NCBI GenBank assembly: GCA_035696365.1
Contig: DASRQS010000126.1
Location: 1-13,073 of the forward strand
DNA length: 13,073 nucleotides
Source of the DNA: JALYLC01 sp035696365
Lineage (GTDB): Bacteria; Actinomycetota; Thermoleophilia; Gaiellales; JALYLC01
Direction of reading: 5' to 3'
Made by a program: the position numbers and the translations under genes
The notes under the pieces: generated by a model
The model's database searches: none
Seen by the model: only the letters and a program-made list of their open reading frames with translations
What the model was told of the DNA's origin: nothing
Part shown: positions 1 to 6,564 of the stretch, piece by piece
Layout of the letters: each line of letters begins with the position of its first letter
Position numbering within the stretch: position 1 is the stretch's first letter

Positions 1-1098
1 CGCGGGCGCGATCACGTTCTCGAGCGCGCGCGCCTGACGCGACTGGTCGCGAACGTCGCGCACGGCGCCCGCCAGCCAGGGCGCGGCGGCCAGCGGCACG
101 GCCGCGACGGCCACGACGGCGAGTGAGCCCCGCAGCATGCCGGCGTTGTGCTGAGCCAGGGCCACCGCCGCGCCCGCGGCGGCGAACACGGCGAGCGCCG
201 TGAGCATGCGCCCGACGTCGTCGCCCGAGATCTGCCCGCGCGCCACGACCAGCACGAACGCGAAGACGAGCGCGATCGGGAACACGATGGCAGCGTCATA
301 CGGACGCTTGCGGAATCCGATCGCGATGGAGGCGAGCCCGAGCAGCGCCACCGGCCAAGTGGCCACGTCCCCCACCCGTTCGGCGACTGCCCCCGGCAGA
401 TCGGAGAGGTGCAGGAGCGGAGGCCGGAAGCGCTCGTTGTAGGCGTCGACGATGTTGCTCGACCACCACCAGTCGCCCGTGAAGACCCGGTCGAGCGTCA
501 CCCACAGGACGGGCGGCAGGCAAGCTGCCATCAGCGAGAGGACGCGCGTCGTGAACGTGGCCTCGCGCCAGCCGAGCACGGCATTGATGACGGCTAGCCC
601 CCAGGCCTCGGGCCGCAGCGTGCCGGCGGCGGCGAGCAGGACCGCACACCAGGGCGTGCCGATGCCGGCGGCGGCGGCCCCTACGACGAGCGCCGCGTAC
701 GGCACGTTGGAGTCTCCCAGCGGCCCACCGCGCCAGAGCACCGGCAGGCAGAGCGTGAAGAGGGCCGCGAGCGGCGCGGCCGGGTAGCGCCCCAGCCTGC
801 GCGCCAGCGCCGCCGCTGCGACGGCACAGGCCAGGGCCGCCGCCAGCGACGACCACTCGAACACGAACGTGGCCGCGCCCAGCTTGGTGCCGAGCACGGC
901 CACGCCCTGCTCGAACGGCTTGGGGACCGTGTAGTCGAAGGGCGCGTGCGACGTGACACCGTGCCGCACCGCGTCGCGCGCCCACACGAGGTGTGAGTAG
1001 GCGTCGCTGCCCAGCGCCTCGCCCGCGAGGGCGCGCACGAGCACCGTCGCGAACGTCGCGGCAACGGCGACGAGGACGAACTGCCCGAGTCGGCTCAC
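1..1098 (-). CDS. Polytopic membrane protein, GT-C glycosyltransferase-like (C-terminus beyond window)
   Basis: An open frame of 366 codons begins at GTG 1098-1096 and runs off the left edge without a stop. It overlaps the recO stop as GTGA, which suggests translational coupling. I see about nine or ten hydrophobic segments, at roughly residues 6-26, 78-100, 106-123, 132-158, 163-176, 184-204, 246-262, 269-287, 297-316 and 322-344. After the first comes an extracytoplasmic-type loop with SDAYSHLVWARD (31-42), and later TGDWWWSSN (207-215). An acidic residue in the first loop and a TGDxxxS-type loop recall GT-C lipid-linked sugar transferases and related uncharacterised actinobacterial membrane proteins. 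That would place it in the membrane, moving a sugar from a polyprenyl-phosphate carrier, but the substrate cannot be told and the C-terminal part is missing. The frame is certain; the glycosyltransferase assignment is an inference of moderate strength. Confidence 0.8.
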   Translation of the reverse strand, partial: MSRLGQFVLVAVAATFATVLVRALAGEALGSDAYSHLVWARDAVRHGVTSHAPFDYTVPKPFEQGVAVLGTKLGAATFVFEWSSLAAALACAVAAAALARRLGRYPAAPLAALFTLCLPVLWRGGPLGDSNVPYAALVVGAAAAGIGTPWCAVLLAAAGTLRPEAWGLAVINAVLGWREATFTTRVLSLMAACLPPVLWVTLDRVFTGDWWWSSNIVDAYNERFRPPLLHLSDLPGAVAERVGDVATWPVALLGLASIAIGFRKRPYDAAIVFPIALVFAFVLVVARGQISGDDVGRMLTALAVFAAAGAAVALAQHNAGMLRGSLAVVAVAAVPLAAAPWLAGAVRDVRDQSRQARALENVIAPA

Positions 1099-1838
1099 CC
1101 GCCGGCCGTCAGTGCGAGTGAGCGCAGCCGGAATCCGCCGTGCTCGGCATTGAGGTCGGAGGCGCAGCGCGCGACGATGGCGGCGACCTGCGGGGTCAGG
1201 ACCGGTAGCTCCGCGAGCGGCGCCCTCAGTAGCCCCGAGAGCGCCTCGAGGCCACCCGGCGGCAGCGGGATGCCACCGGGGCAGGAGGCGCACACGGCGC
1301 CGCCCGCGGCCGCGGAGAAGCGCACGAGCGGCACGTCCTCGCCGCCGCACCCCGCGCAGGCGGCGAGCCGCGGAGCGAAGCCGGCCAGTCCGTGCAGCTT
1401 GAGCTGGAAGGCGAGCAGGAGCGGGTCGAGGGCGATGTCCCCCTCGGCCGGCGTGGAGTCGTCGAGCACCTCGAGCAGACGGCAGAGCGCGGCGAACACG
1501 CGCGGCGACGGATCGCCCTCGGCGAACATCTTCAGCAGCGCCTCGCCGCAGGCGCCCGCGATGCGGGCCCGCTGGGGCTGCTCGCGCACCTCGTGATGGG
1601 TCGCGAGCGTGTCGACGGCGCTGACGGTGTGCAGCTCCCCGCGGCCCTCGTGCAGCACGAGCGCCACGTGGCTGAACGGCTCGAGCCGGGCGCCGACGCG
1701 CGAACGGGTGCGCCGGACGCCCTTGGCGACCGCGCCGACGCGCCCGTGAGCGGGCGTATAGAGGTGGAGGACGCGGTCGGCTTCGCCCAGGCGCAGGGAG
1801 CGCAGCACCACCGCCTCGGTCTTGTAGGAGCCGTGCAT
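1095..1838 (-). CDS. recO: DNA repair protein RecO
   Basis: A 247-residue RecO, the mediator that with RecR loads RecA onto SSB-coated single strands in RecF-type recombinational repair. The N-terminus (YKTEAVVLRSLRLGEADRV, residues 5-23) is the typical RecO OB-fold start, followed by a helical middle. A four-cysteine zinc site is visible as CxxC at 161/164 and CxxC at 183/186, as in Deinococcus-type RecO. Length is usual for the family. ATG 1838-1836 fits the family N-terminus, although no strong Shine-Dalgarno sequence precedes it. It is divergent from the glutaredoxin gene with about 70 nt between the chosen starts, and its stop overlaps the start of the downstream membrane protein by 4 nt, so the two are probably one transcript. 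Nothing suggests damage. Confidence 0.95.
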   Translation of the reverse strand: MHGSYKTEAVVLRSLRLGEADRVLHLYTPAHGRVGAVAKGVRRTRSRVGARLEPFSHVALVLHEGRGELHTVSAVDTLATHHEVREQPQRARIAGACGEALLKMFAEGDPSPRVFAALCRLLEVLDDSTPAEGDIALDPLLLAFQLKLHGLAGFAPRLAACAGCGGEDVPLVRFSAAAGGAVCASCPGGIPLPPGGLEALSGLLRAPLAELPVLTPQVAAIVARCASDLNAEHGGFRLRSLALTAGG

Positions 1839-1893
1839 CCGCGGCGCTCAGGGTAGTTGATGCGTTTCCAGGCCGTTTTGGGAATGTCCCCGC

Positions 1894-1900
1894 GGGGAGG
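1894..1900 (+). promoter_or_regulatory. Ribosome binding site of the glutaredoxin gene
   Basis: GGGGAGG lies 10 nt before ATG 1911. It argues for that start over the longer frame opening at 1857, whose extra 18 residues look nothing like a glutaredoxin N-terminus. The spacing is slightly long. ATG 1917 (two codons later) is at a worse distance, and TTG 1905 is too close. Confidence 0.6.
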
Positions 1901-1910
1901 TACGTTGACC

Positions 1911-2174
1911 ATGCCAATGACTCACGTGACTGTCTACTCAACGACGTGGTGCCCCTGGTGCGATCGCGCCAAGGCGCTCTTGAACGCCCGTGGCATTGCC
2001 TTCGACGACATCAACATCGAGACGCAGCCGAACTTCCGCCAGAAGCTGGTCGACCTCACCGGCGGCTACACGGTGCCGCAGGTCGTGATCGGCGACAAGC
2101 CGATCGGCGGCTTCCGCGAGCTGCGCGCACTCGATGTGAGCGGCGAGCTCTCGATGCTGCTCGAAGCTGCCTGA
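1911..2174 (+). CDS. Glutaredoxin-like dithiol oxidoreductase (CPWC)
   Basis: An 87-residue single-domain thioredoxin-fold protein. The active site CPWC is at residues 14-17 after a beta strand (VTVYSTTW), the cis-proline is in TVP (54-56), and the GG-FREL motif at 66-71 matches the thiol-binding C-terminal half of glutaredoxins. It would reduce disulfides or mixed disulfides in the cytoplasm. In actinomycetes the low-molecular-weight thiol is often mycothiol rather than glutathione, and mycoredoxins share this fold; the sequence alone does not say which thiol it uses. It is a single gene between divergent recO and convergent mutM, so it probably has its own promoter within the roughly 70-nt gap to recO; I could not identify a convincing -35/-10 pair there. 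The start is chosen from the strong upstream GGGGAGG. Confidence 0.9.
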   Translation: MPMTHVTVYSTTWCPWCDRAKALLNARGIAFDDINIETQPNFRQKLVDLTGGYTVPQVVIGDKPIGGFRELRALDVSGELSMLLEAA

Positions 2175-2194
2175 TCCAAGCCCAAACAGAAATG

Positions 2195-2236
2195 CGGACT
2201 GCACCCATCGGGATTTGACACGGTTTGCGCAGTCCG
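2195..2236. repeat. Inverted repeat, 8-bp stem downstream of glutaredoxin gene
   Basis: Arms CGGACTGC (2195-2202) and GCAGTCCG (2229-2236) are perfect complements, beginning 21 nt after the glutaredoxin stop codon. The 26-nt loop is long and no U-rich run follows, so a role as terminator is uncertain. With the palindrome at 2270-2296 it could form one composite REP-like element. Confidence 0.5.
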
Positions 2237-2269
2237 TCTCCTTCGGGCCGGCGGCGTACGGGGGACCGC

Positions 2270-2296
2270 ATAATTTGGGGTCAGACCCCAAGTTAT
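2270..2296. repeat. 27-bp palindrome (TTGGGGTC-A-GACCCCAA core), REP/MITE-like
   Basis: The sequence is symmetric about A2283 with 13-bp arms and a single non-complementary position (T2274 opposite G2292, a G-U wobble in RNA). The core TTGGGGTC/GACCCCAA resembles, from memory, palindromes that flank or accompany IS200/IS605-type REP-associated transposase genes in many bacteria; no transposase is present in this window. Lying between convergent genes, it could also fold as a hairpin that ends transcription from either side, or be a protein-binding operator. The symmetry is seen directly; the element class is inference. Confidence 0.6.
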
Positions 2297-2335
2297 TCAT
2301 GGCACTAAGTGGGATTCGATCGCTTGGTTTTGCGG

Positions 2336-3157
2336 TTAGACGCGCTGGCAGCGGGGGCAGTAGGTCGTTCCGCGCTGCGCGATGACCGTGCGGCGGAGCG
2401 GCGTTCCGCAGCGTTCGCAGGGCTCGCCGCCCCGGCCGTAGGCGGCGAAGCGCTCCTGTGCAGAGCCGTACCCGCCGTCGGGCGTGCGGAAGTCGCGGAT
2501 CGAGGCGCCCTGGGCGTCGATGCCCGCCTGGAGCGACGCTCGCACCGCGTCGTGGACGCGTACGACGCGGGCTCGGGACAGTCGCCCGGCAGGCGCCGCG
2601 GGATGGACGCGCGCGGCCCACAGCGCTTCGTCAGCGTAGATGTTGCCCACCCCGGCGACGACGCGCTGGTCGAGCAGGGCCGCCTTCACGGCCGCCTTGC
2701 GGCCCGCCAGGGCGCGCGCCAGATCGGCGGACGTCCAGTCGCCGAGCGGCTCGGGGCCGAGCTTGCCGGCCAGCAGGGCCTCGGCGCCGTCCTCGGCAAC
2801 GAGCCAGGTGCCGAAGCGGCGGATGTCCGTGTAGGCGAGGTAGGAGCCGTCGTCGAGCTGCGCGCGGGCGCGCAGGAACGGCGGGTCGTGCTCGGGCGGC
2901 GCCTGTAGCCACAGCAGGTTGCCGGTCATGCGCAGGTGCACCGTCAGCGCCGCGCCGTCGCCGAGCTCGAGCAGGAGGTACTTGCCGCGCCGCCCCACGG
3001 CCTCGACGCGCATCCCCGTCAGGCGCGCCGCCACGGCCTCGGGAGGCTCGGGAGCGGTCAGGCGGTAATCGAGGATCTCCACCTCGGTCAGCGTGCGACC
3101 GGTCAGGTAGGGCTCGAGCCGCCGGCGCACCGTCTCGACCTCGGGCAGCTCGGGCAT
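2336..3157 (-). CDS. mutM: Formamidopyrimidine-DNA glycosylase (MutM/Fpg)
   Basis: A 273-residue bifunctional glycosylase/AP lyase that removes 8-oxoguanine and formamidopyrimidines from DNA. All hallmarks are visible: PELPEVE directly after the initiator Met (catalytic Pro2 and Glu3), the beta-hairpin Lys59 in GRRGKY, the intercalating residues Met77 and RRF (113-115), the helix-two-turn-helix GVGNIYADEAL (169-179), and a C-terminal zinc finger with Cys247, Cys250, Cys267 and Cys270 containing Arg262. The start is fixed by the need for Pro2. ATG 3157-3155 shares one base with the deoA stop (TGATG), so translation is probably coupled and the gene is the last in the xerD-deoB-deoA-mutM run. 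The frame stays open far upstream, but that extension only mirrors deoA in another frame. Length and residues are normal for the family. Confidence 0.97.
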   Translation of the reverse strand: MPELPEVETVRRRLEPYLTGRTLTEVEILDYRLTAPEPPEAVAARLTGMRVEAVGRRGKYLLLELGDGAALTVHLRMTGNLLWLQAPPEHDPPFLRARAQLDDGSYLAYTDIRRFGTWLVAEDGAEALLAGKLGPEPLGDWTSADLARALAGRKAAVKAALLDQRVVAGVGNIYADEALWAARVHPAAPAGRLSRARVVRVHDAVRASLQAGIDAQGASIRDFRTPDGGYGSAQERFAAYGRGGEPCERCGTPLRRTVIAQRGTTYCPRCQRV

Positions 3158-4464
3158 CAGCCGATCGTCTCGAGCAGCAGGGGCGGTCGCTCCACGGGGC
3201 CGTCGACGAGCTCGTACGCGGCCAGCACCTCGGCCACCGCCTGCTCGCCCAGCGCGGTGTCCCGCGCGTGGACGTGCGCGAGCGGCTCGCCCGCCTGCAC
3301 CTCGTCGCCCGGCTTGGCGTGGACGTCGATCCCGACCGCGTAGTCGATCGGATCCTCCTTGCGCTCGCGACCGGCGCCCAGCCGCATCGCGGCGCGACCG
3401 ATCACGAGCGCCCCGCAGCGCGCCACGGCGCCGGCTCGCGGCGCCGGCACCGCGAGCACGACGGGAGCAGCCTCGAGCACGTCCCACGGCCGCTCCGCCA
3501 GACGCGGATCGCCGCCCTGGGCCTCCACGAGGCGCTCCAGCTCGCGCAGTGCAGCGCCAGAGGCGATCGCTTGCTCGGCCAGACGGCGCCCCTGGGCGAG
3601 ATCGACGCCCAGGTCGGAGAGCACGGCCATGCGCGCTGCGGAGCCGAGCACGAGCTCGCGGAAATCGCCGGGCCCCCCTCCGGCCAGCATCTCGCACGAC
3701 TCGGCGACCTCGAGCGCGTTGCCCACCGCTGCGCCCAGCGGCGAGTCCATCGCCGTCAGCTCGCAGGCCGTAGGGCGGCCGGCGCGGACGCCGATGTCGC
3801 GCATGCGCACGGCCAGCTCGCGCGCGGAGGCGAGGTCGGGCATGAACGCGCCCTCCCCCACCTTCACGTCCAGCAGGATCGCGTCGGCGCCCGCCGCGAG
3901 CTTCTTGGACATCACGGAGGCCGCGATCAGCCCGGGCGCCGGAACCGTGCCGGTGACGTCCCTGAGCGCATACAGCATGCGATCGGCGGGGACGAGGTCG
4001 TCGGACTGCGCCGCGAGCGCGCAGCCGATGCGCGCGACCTGGGCGATCAACTCTGGGACGCTCAGGCCGACGCGGAAGCCCGGGATCGACTCGAGCTTGT
4101 CCAGCGTGCCGCCGGTGTGCGCGAGGCCGCGGCCCGAGAGCTTGGCCACAGGCATGCCCATGGCCGCTGCGAGCGGAGCCAGCGCGATCGTCGTCTTGTC
4201 CCCCACGCCGCCGGTCGAGTGCTTGTCGACGACGGTGCGCCCGAGCGACGAGAGGTCGATCGTCGCACCCGAGTCGATCATGGCCTGCGTCAGCTCGTGC
4301 GTCTCGGCATCCGAGAGCCCGCGCCACACGACCGCCATCGACCAGGCGCTCATCTGCTCGGGAGCGACGCGGCCGGCGACGAAACCCTCGACCAGCCAGG
4401 TGATCTCACCGGGCGCATGCTCGGCGCCGTCGCGCTTGCGCTCGATCAGCTCGACGGCTCTCAC
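3157..4464 (-). CDS. deoA: Pyrimidine-nucleoside / thymidine phosphorylase
   Basis: A 435-residue member of the anthranilate phosphoribosyltransferase-like nucleoside phosphorylases (DeoA/Pdp). It splits thymidine, deoxyuridine and possibly uridine with phosphate, giving base plus (deoxy)ribose-1-phosphate. Visible features are the phosphate-binding KHSTGGVGDK (81-90), the family signature from SGRGLAHTGGT to DKLE (110-125), base-contacting Arg168, Ser183 and Lys187, and the C-terminal alpha/beta domain. Start GTG 4464-4462 overlaps the deoB stop as GTGA and gives the usual N-terminus VRAVELIERKRDG; the frame continues open upstream but that part is antisense-like filler over deoB. Its product feeds directly into DeoB upstream. 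Whether it is strict for thymidine (DeoA) or broad (Pdp) cannot be read from these motifs. Confidence 0.95.
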   Translation of the reverse strand: MRAVELIERKRDGAEHAPGEITWLVEGFVAGRVAPEQMSAWSMAVVWRGLSDAETHELTQAMIDSGATIDLSSLGRTVVDKHSTGGVGDKTTIALAPLAAAMGMPVAKLSGRGLAHTGGTLDKLESIPGFRVGLSVPELIAQVARIGCALAAQSDDLVPADRMLYALRDVTGTVPAPGLIAASVMSKKLAAGADAILLDVKVGEGAFMPDLASARELAVRMRDIGVRAGRPTACELTAMDSPLGAAVGNALEVAESCEMLAGGGPGDFRELVLGSAARMAVLSDLGVDLAQGRRLAEQAIASGAALRELERLVEAQGGDPRLAERPWDVLEAAPVVLAVPAPRAGAVARCGALVIGRAAMRLGAGRERKEDPIDYAVGIDVHAKPGDEVQAGEPLAHVHARDTALGEQAVAEVLAAYELVDGPVERPPLLLETIG

Positions 4465-5624
4465 AGATCGATCGGTGTCCCCGGCAGGCCGTCGCCCGTC
4501 CGGGCGCCCAGCCAGGCGGCCGCCGTGGCGCCCACGTCGGCGAACTCGCCGTCGTGCCGGCCCGCGGGTTCCCGCCCGCGCGCGTGCGCCACGAGCAGCG
4601 CGTACTCGCGCGAATGATCGGTCGAGCGCGTCGTCGGGTCGCAACCGTGATCCGAGGTCAGCAGCAGCAGGTCGTCCGGGCCGAGCGCGGCGAGCAGGTC
4701 GGGGATGGCCGCGTCGATCTCCCGCAGGCAGCGGTGAAAGCCCTCCGGGTCGTTGCGGTGACCGTAGGTCTGATCGGTCTCGACGAGGTTCACGAACACG
4801 AGACCCTGGCCGCCCTCCCCACGTGCGAGCGCGACGGTCTGCGCGAGTCCCTCGGCATTGGAATGCGTGGGATGCGACGCGTCGATGTCGCAACCGGCGA
4901 AGACGTCCCCGATCTTGCCGACGCCCGTCACGCTCCCGCCGGCCTCGCGGATCCGCGTCAGGTAGTTGGGGCGCGGCGGCTCGAGCGAGAAGTCGTGGCG
5001 GTTGGCGGTGCGGCGGTAGGCGCCGGGCTCGCCCTCGAACGGCCGCGCGATCACGCGCCCCACCGCGTGCTTGCCCGTGAGCAGGCCGCGCGCGGTGCGG
5101 CAGGCCGCGTAGAGCTCCTCGAGCGGCACGGTCTGCTCGTGCGCGGCGATCTGGAAGACGGAGTCCGCGGAGGTGTAGACGATCCACTTCCCGGTGCGCT
5201 GGTGCTCTTCTCCGAGCCGCTCGATGATCTCGGTGCCGGAGGCCGCCACGTTGCCGATCGCGCCGCGTCCCGTCGCCTCGCTGAAGGCGTCGAGCAGGTC
5301 CTGCGGGAAGCCGTCCGGGTAGGTCGGGAAGGGATGCTCGGTGACGATGCCCGCGAGCTCCCAGTGGCCCACCGTCGTGTCCTTGCCCTGGGAGTGCTCG
5401 AGCAGGCGCCCCGCGACCGAGGGCGCCGGCGCAACCGGCGGGCAGCCCTCGAGCGGCAGCACGTTGCCGAGCCCGAGCGCCTGGAGGTTCGGGAGGCGCA
5501 AGCCGCCGACCGCGTGCGCGACGTTGCCGAGCGTGTTCGAGCCCTCGTCCCCCCACGCCGCGGCATCCGGCAGCTCCCCCGCGCCCACGGCGTCGAGCAC
5601 CACGATGAAGGCGCGCCGGGACAT
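4461..5624 (-). CDS. deoB: Phosphopentomutase
   Basis: A 387-residue alkaline-phosphatase-superfamily mutase that interconverts (deoxy)ribose-1-phosphate and 5-phosphate, linking nucleoside breakdown to central carbon metabolism. Two-metal ligands are visible: Asp11 in VVLDAVG, Asp284 and His289 in ETDQTYGHRND, Asp325-His326 in TSDHGCD, and His337 in STDHSRE. The phosphorylated threonine lies in GKDTTVGHWE (Thr83 or Thr84). Length matches bacterial DeoB. ATG 5624 lies 9 nt after the xerD stop and the stop overlaps the deoA start by 4 nt, so the gene is in the middle of a compact operon. From family knowledge, xerD next to the phosphopentomutase gene also occurs in Bacillus subtilis (ripX-drm). 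Confidence 0.97.
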   Translation of the reverse strand: MSRRAFIVVLDAVGAGELPDAAAWGDEGSNTLGNVAHAVGGLRLPNLQALGLGNVLPLEGCPPVAPAPSVAGRLLEHSQGKDTTVGHWELAGIVTEHPFPTYPDGFPQDLLDAFSEATGRGAIGNVAASGTEIIERLGEEHQRTGKWIVYTSADSVFQIAAHEQTVPLEELYAACRTARGLLTGKHAVGRVIARPFEGEPGAYRRTANRHDFSLEPPRPNYLTRIREAGGSVTGVGKIGDVFAGCDIDASHPTHSNAEGLAQTVALARGEGGQGLVFVNLVETDQTYGHRNDPEGFHRCLREIDAAIPDLLAALGPDDLLLLTSDHGCDPTTRSTDHSREYALLVAHARGREPAGRHDGEFADVGATAAAWLGARTGDGLPGTPIDL

Positions 5625-5633
5625 CCCGGGAGC

Positions 5634-6524
5634 CTATCCCCGGCGGCGTGCCCGCGGATGCGCGCTCTCGAAGGCCTTGCGCAGCGCGCCGTCGCCGAGG
5701 TGGGTGTAGATCTCGGTCGTCGCCACGGAGGCGTGACCGAGCAACTCCTGGACGACACGCAGATCGGCACCGCGCTCGAGCAGGTGGGTCGCGAAGGAAT
5801 GACGCAGGACGTGCGGCGTGACGGGCTGCTCGATGCCGACGGCGGCCGCGTGGCTGCGCACGATGCCGAACACGCCCTGGCGCGAGATGCGGCGTCCGCG
5901 GGCGTTCAGCAGGAAGGCGGCCGCCTCCTGCTGCTTGCCGAGGAGCGGCCGTCCGCGTGACAGGTAGCGGCGGCTGGCCTCGGCCGCGAGGCGGCCCATC
6001 GGGACGATGCGCTGGCGCCCGCCCTTGCCCTCGACGCGCACGAGGCCGTGCTCGTGATCGAGGTCGCCAGGCCGCAGACCGGTCAACTCCGAGACGCGCA
6101 GGCCGCCGCCGTAGAGCAACTCCAGGGCGGCCCGGTCGCGCAACCCGAGCGGCGAGGCGTCGGGATGCTCGACCAGCAGCGTCGCCTGCTCGGCGGAGAG
6201 CACGCGCGGCAGGCGCCGGGGCAGGCGCGGCAGCGCGACGATGGCGCGCGCGTCCAGCGGGCGCGCGCCGATGCGACCGCGGTGGCGCAGCAGCGAGCGC
6301 GCGGCGGCGAGCCGCCTGCGACGCGTGGCGGCCGACAGGCCGGCACGCTCGAGCGCGCCCGCGAAGGCCTCCAGATCGTCCGCGGACGCCTCGTCGATGC
6401 CCACCTCGCGCTCGCGCAGGAAGGCCTGCAGCTGTGCCAGATCCCCGCGGTAGGCCGCGACCGTGTGACGTGACGCCCCGCGCTCGAGCGCGAGATGCGT
6501 GAGGAAGTCGGCGATCGCGTCCAC
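5634..6524 (-). CDS. xerD: Tyrosine recombinase XerD (XerC/XerD family)
   Basis: A 296-residue site-specific recombinase with an N-terminal SAM-like core-binding domain (about 1-90) and a C-terminal catalytic domain. The full catalytic set is present: Arg143 (GLRVSEL), Lys167 (GKGGRQR), His238 and Arg241 (HVLRH), His264 (LLGHAS) and nucleophile Tyr273 (IYTHL). With its partner it would resolve chromosome dimers at dif. Start GTG 6524 is chosen because GAAGG at 6532-6536 lies 7 nt upstream and the resulting length is typical; the frame stays open to 7076 but only mirrors the divergent methyltransferase gene. The XerD rather than XerC name rests on neighbourhood (xerD beside deoB in Bacillus, and near pyrG in Mycobacterium); the SAHPRARRRG tail is found in both types. 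It heads the minus-strand run ending with mutM. Confidence 0.92.
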   Translation of the reverse strand: MDAIADFLTHLALERGASRHTVAAYRGDLAQLQAFLREREVGIDEASADDLEAFAGALERAGLSAATRRRRLAAARSLLRHRGRIGARPLDARAIVALPRLPRRLPRVLSAEQATLLVEHPDASPLGLRDRAALELLYGGGLRVSELTGLRPGDLDHEHGLVRVEGKGGRQRIVPMGRLAAEASRRYLSRGRPLLGKQQEAAAFLLNARGRRISRQGVFGIVRSHAAAVGIEQPVTPHVLRHSFATHLLERGADLRVVQELLGHASVATTEIYTHLGDGALRKAFESAHPRARRRG

Positions 6525-6551
6525 CCCGGAACCTTCGCGTATCGGCGCCGG

Positions 6552-6557
6552 TACCCT
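6552..6557 (+). promoter_or_regulatory. Candidate -10 element for a leaderless methyltransferase-argA mRNA
   Basis: TACCCT fits the actinobacterial TANNNT -10 pattern and ends 7 nt before GTG 6565, the distance expected if transcription starts at the start codon itself. No Shine-Dalgarno sequence is present before that GTG. No convincing -35 hexamer is seen. The whole gap to the divergent xerD start is only 40 nt. Confidence 0.3.
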
Positions 6558-6564
6558 CCCGCAC

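Larger units (their letters stand above)
2175..2335. other. Convergent intergenic region with two inverted repeats
   Basis: This 161-nt gap between the stops of the glutaredoxin gene (+) and mutM (-) has no credible coding frame. It holds a stem of 8 bp (CGGACTGC at 2195-2202 with GCAGTCCG at 2229-2236, loop 26 nt) and a 27-bp near-palindrome at 2270-2296. Parts of it (2175-2225 and 2270-2335) are less GC-rich than the flanking genes. No long T tract follows either stem, so neither is a textbook intrinsic terminator, though the position between convergent genes suits a transcription stop. Confidence 0.7.

Noticed and set aside
1938..2621. Minus-strand frame reading across the palindrome and into mutM and the glutaredoxin gene
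   Set aside because: It overlaps two real genes out of frame and its middle is only a translation of the inverted repeats.
2336..4327. 663-codon minus-strand frame, possible N-terminally extended MutM
   Set aside because: MutM needs Pro directly after the initiator Met; everything before ATG 3157 is deoA read out of frame.
2458..4617. 719-codon plus-strand open frame over mutM and deoA
   Set aside because: Arg/Ala/Pro-rich low-complexity shadow running over two well-identified genes on the opposite strand.
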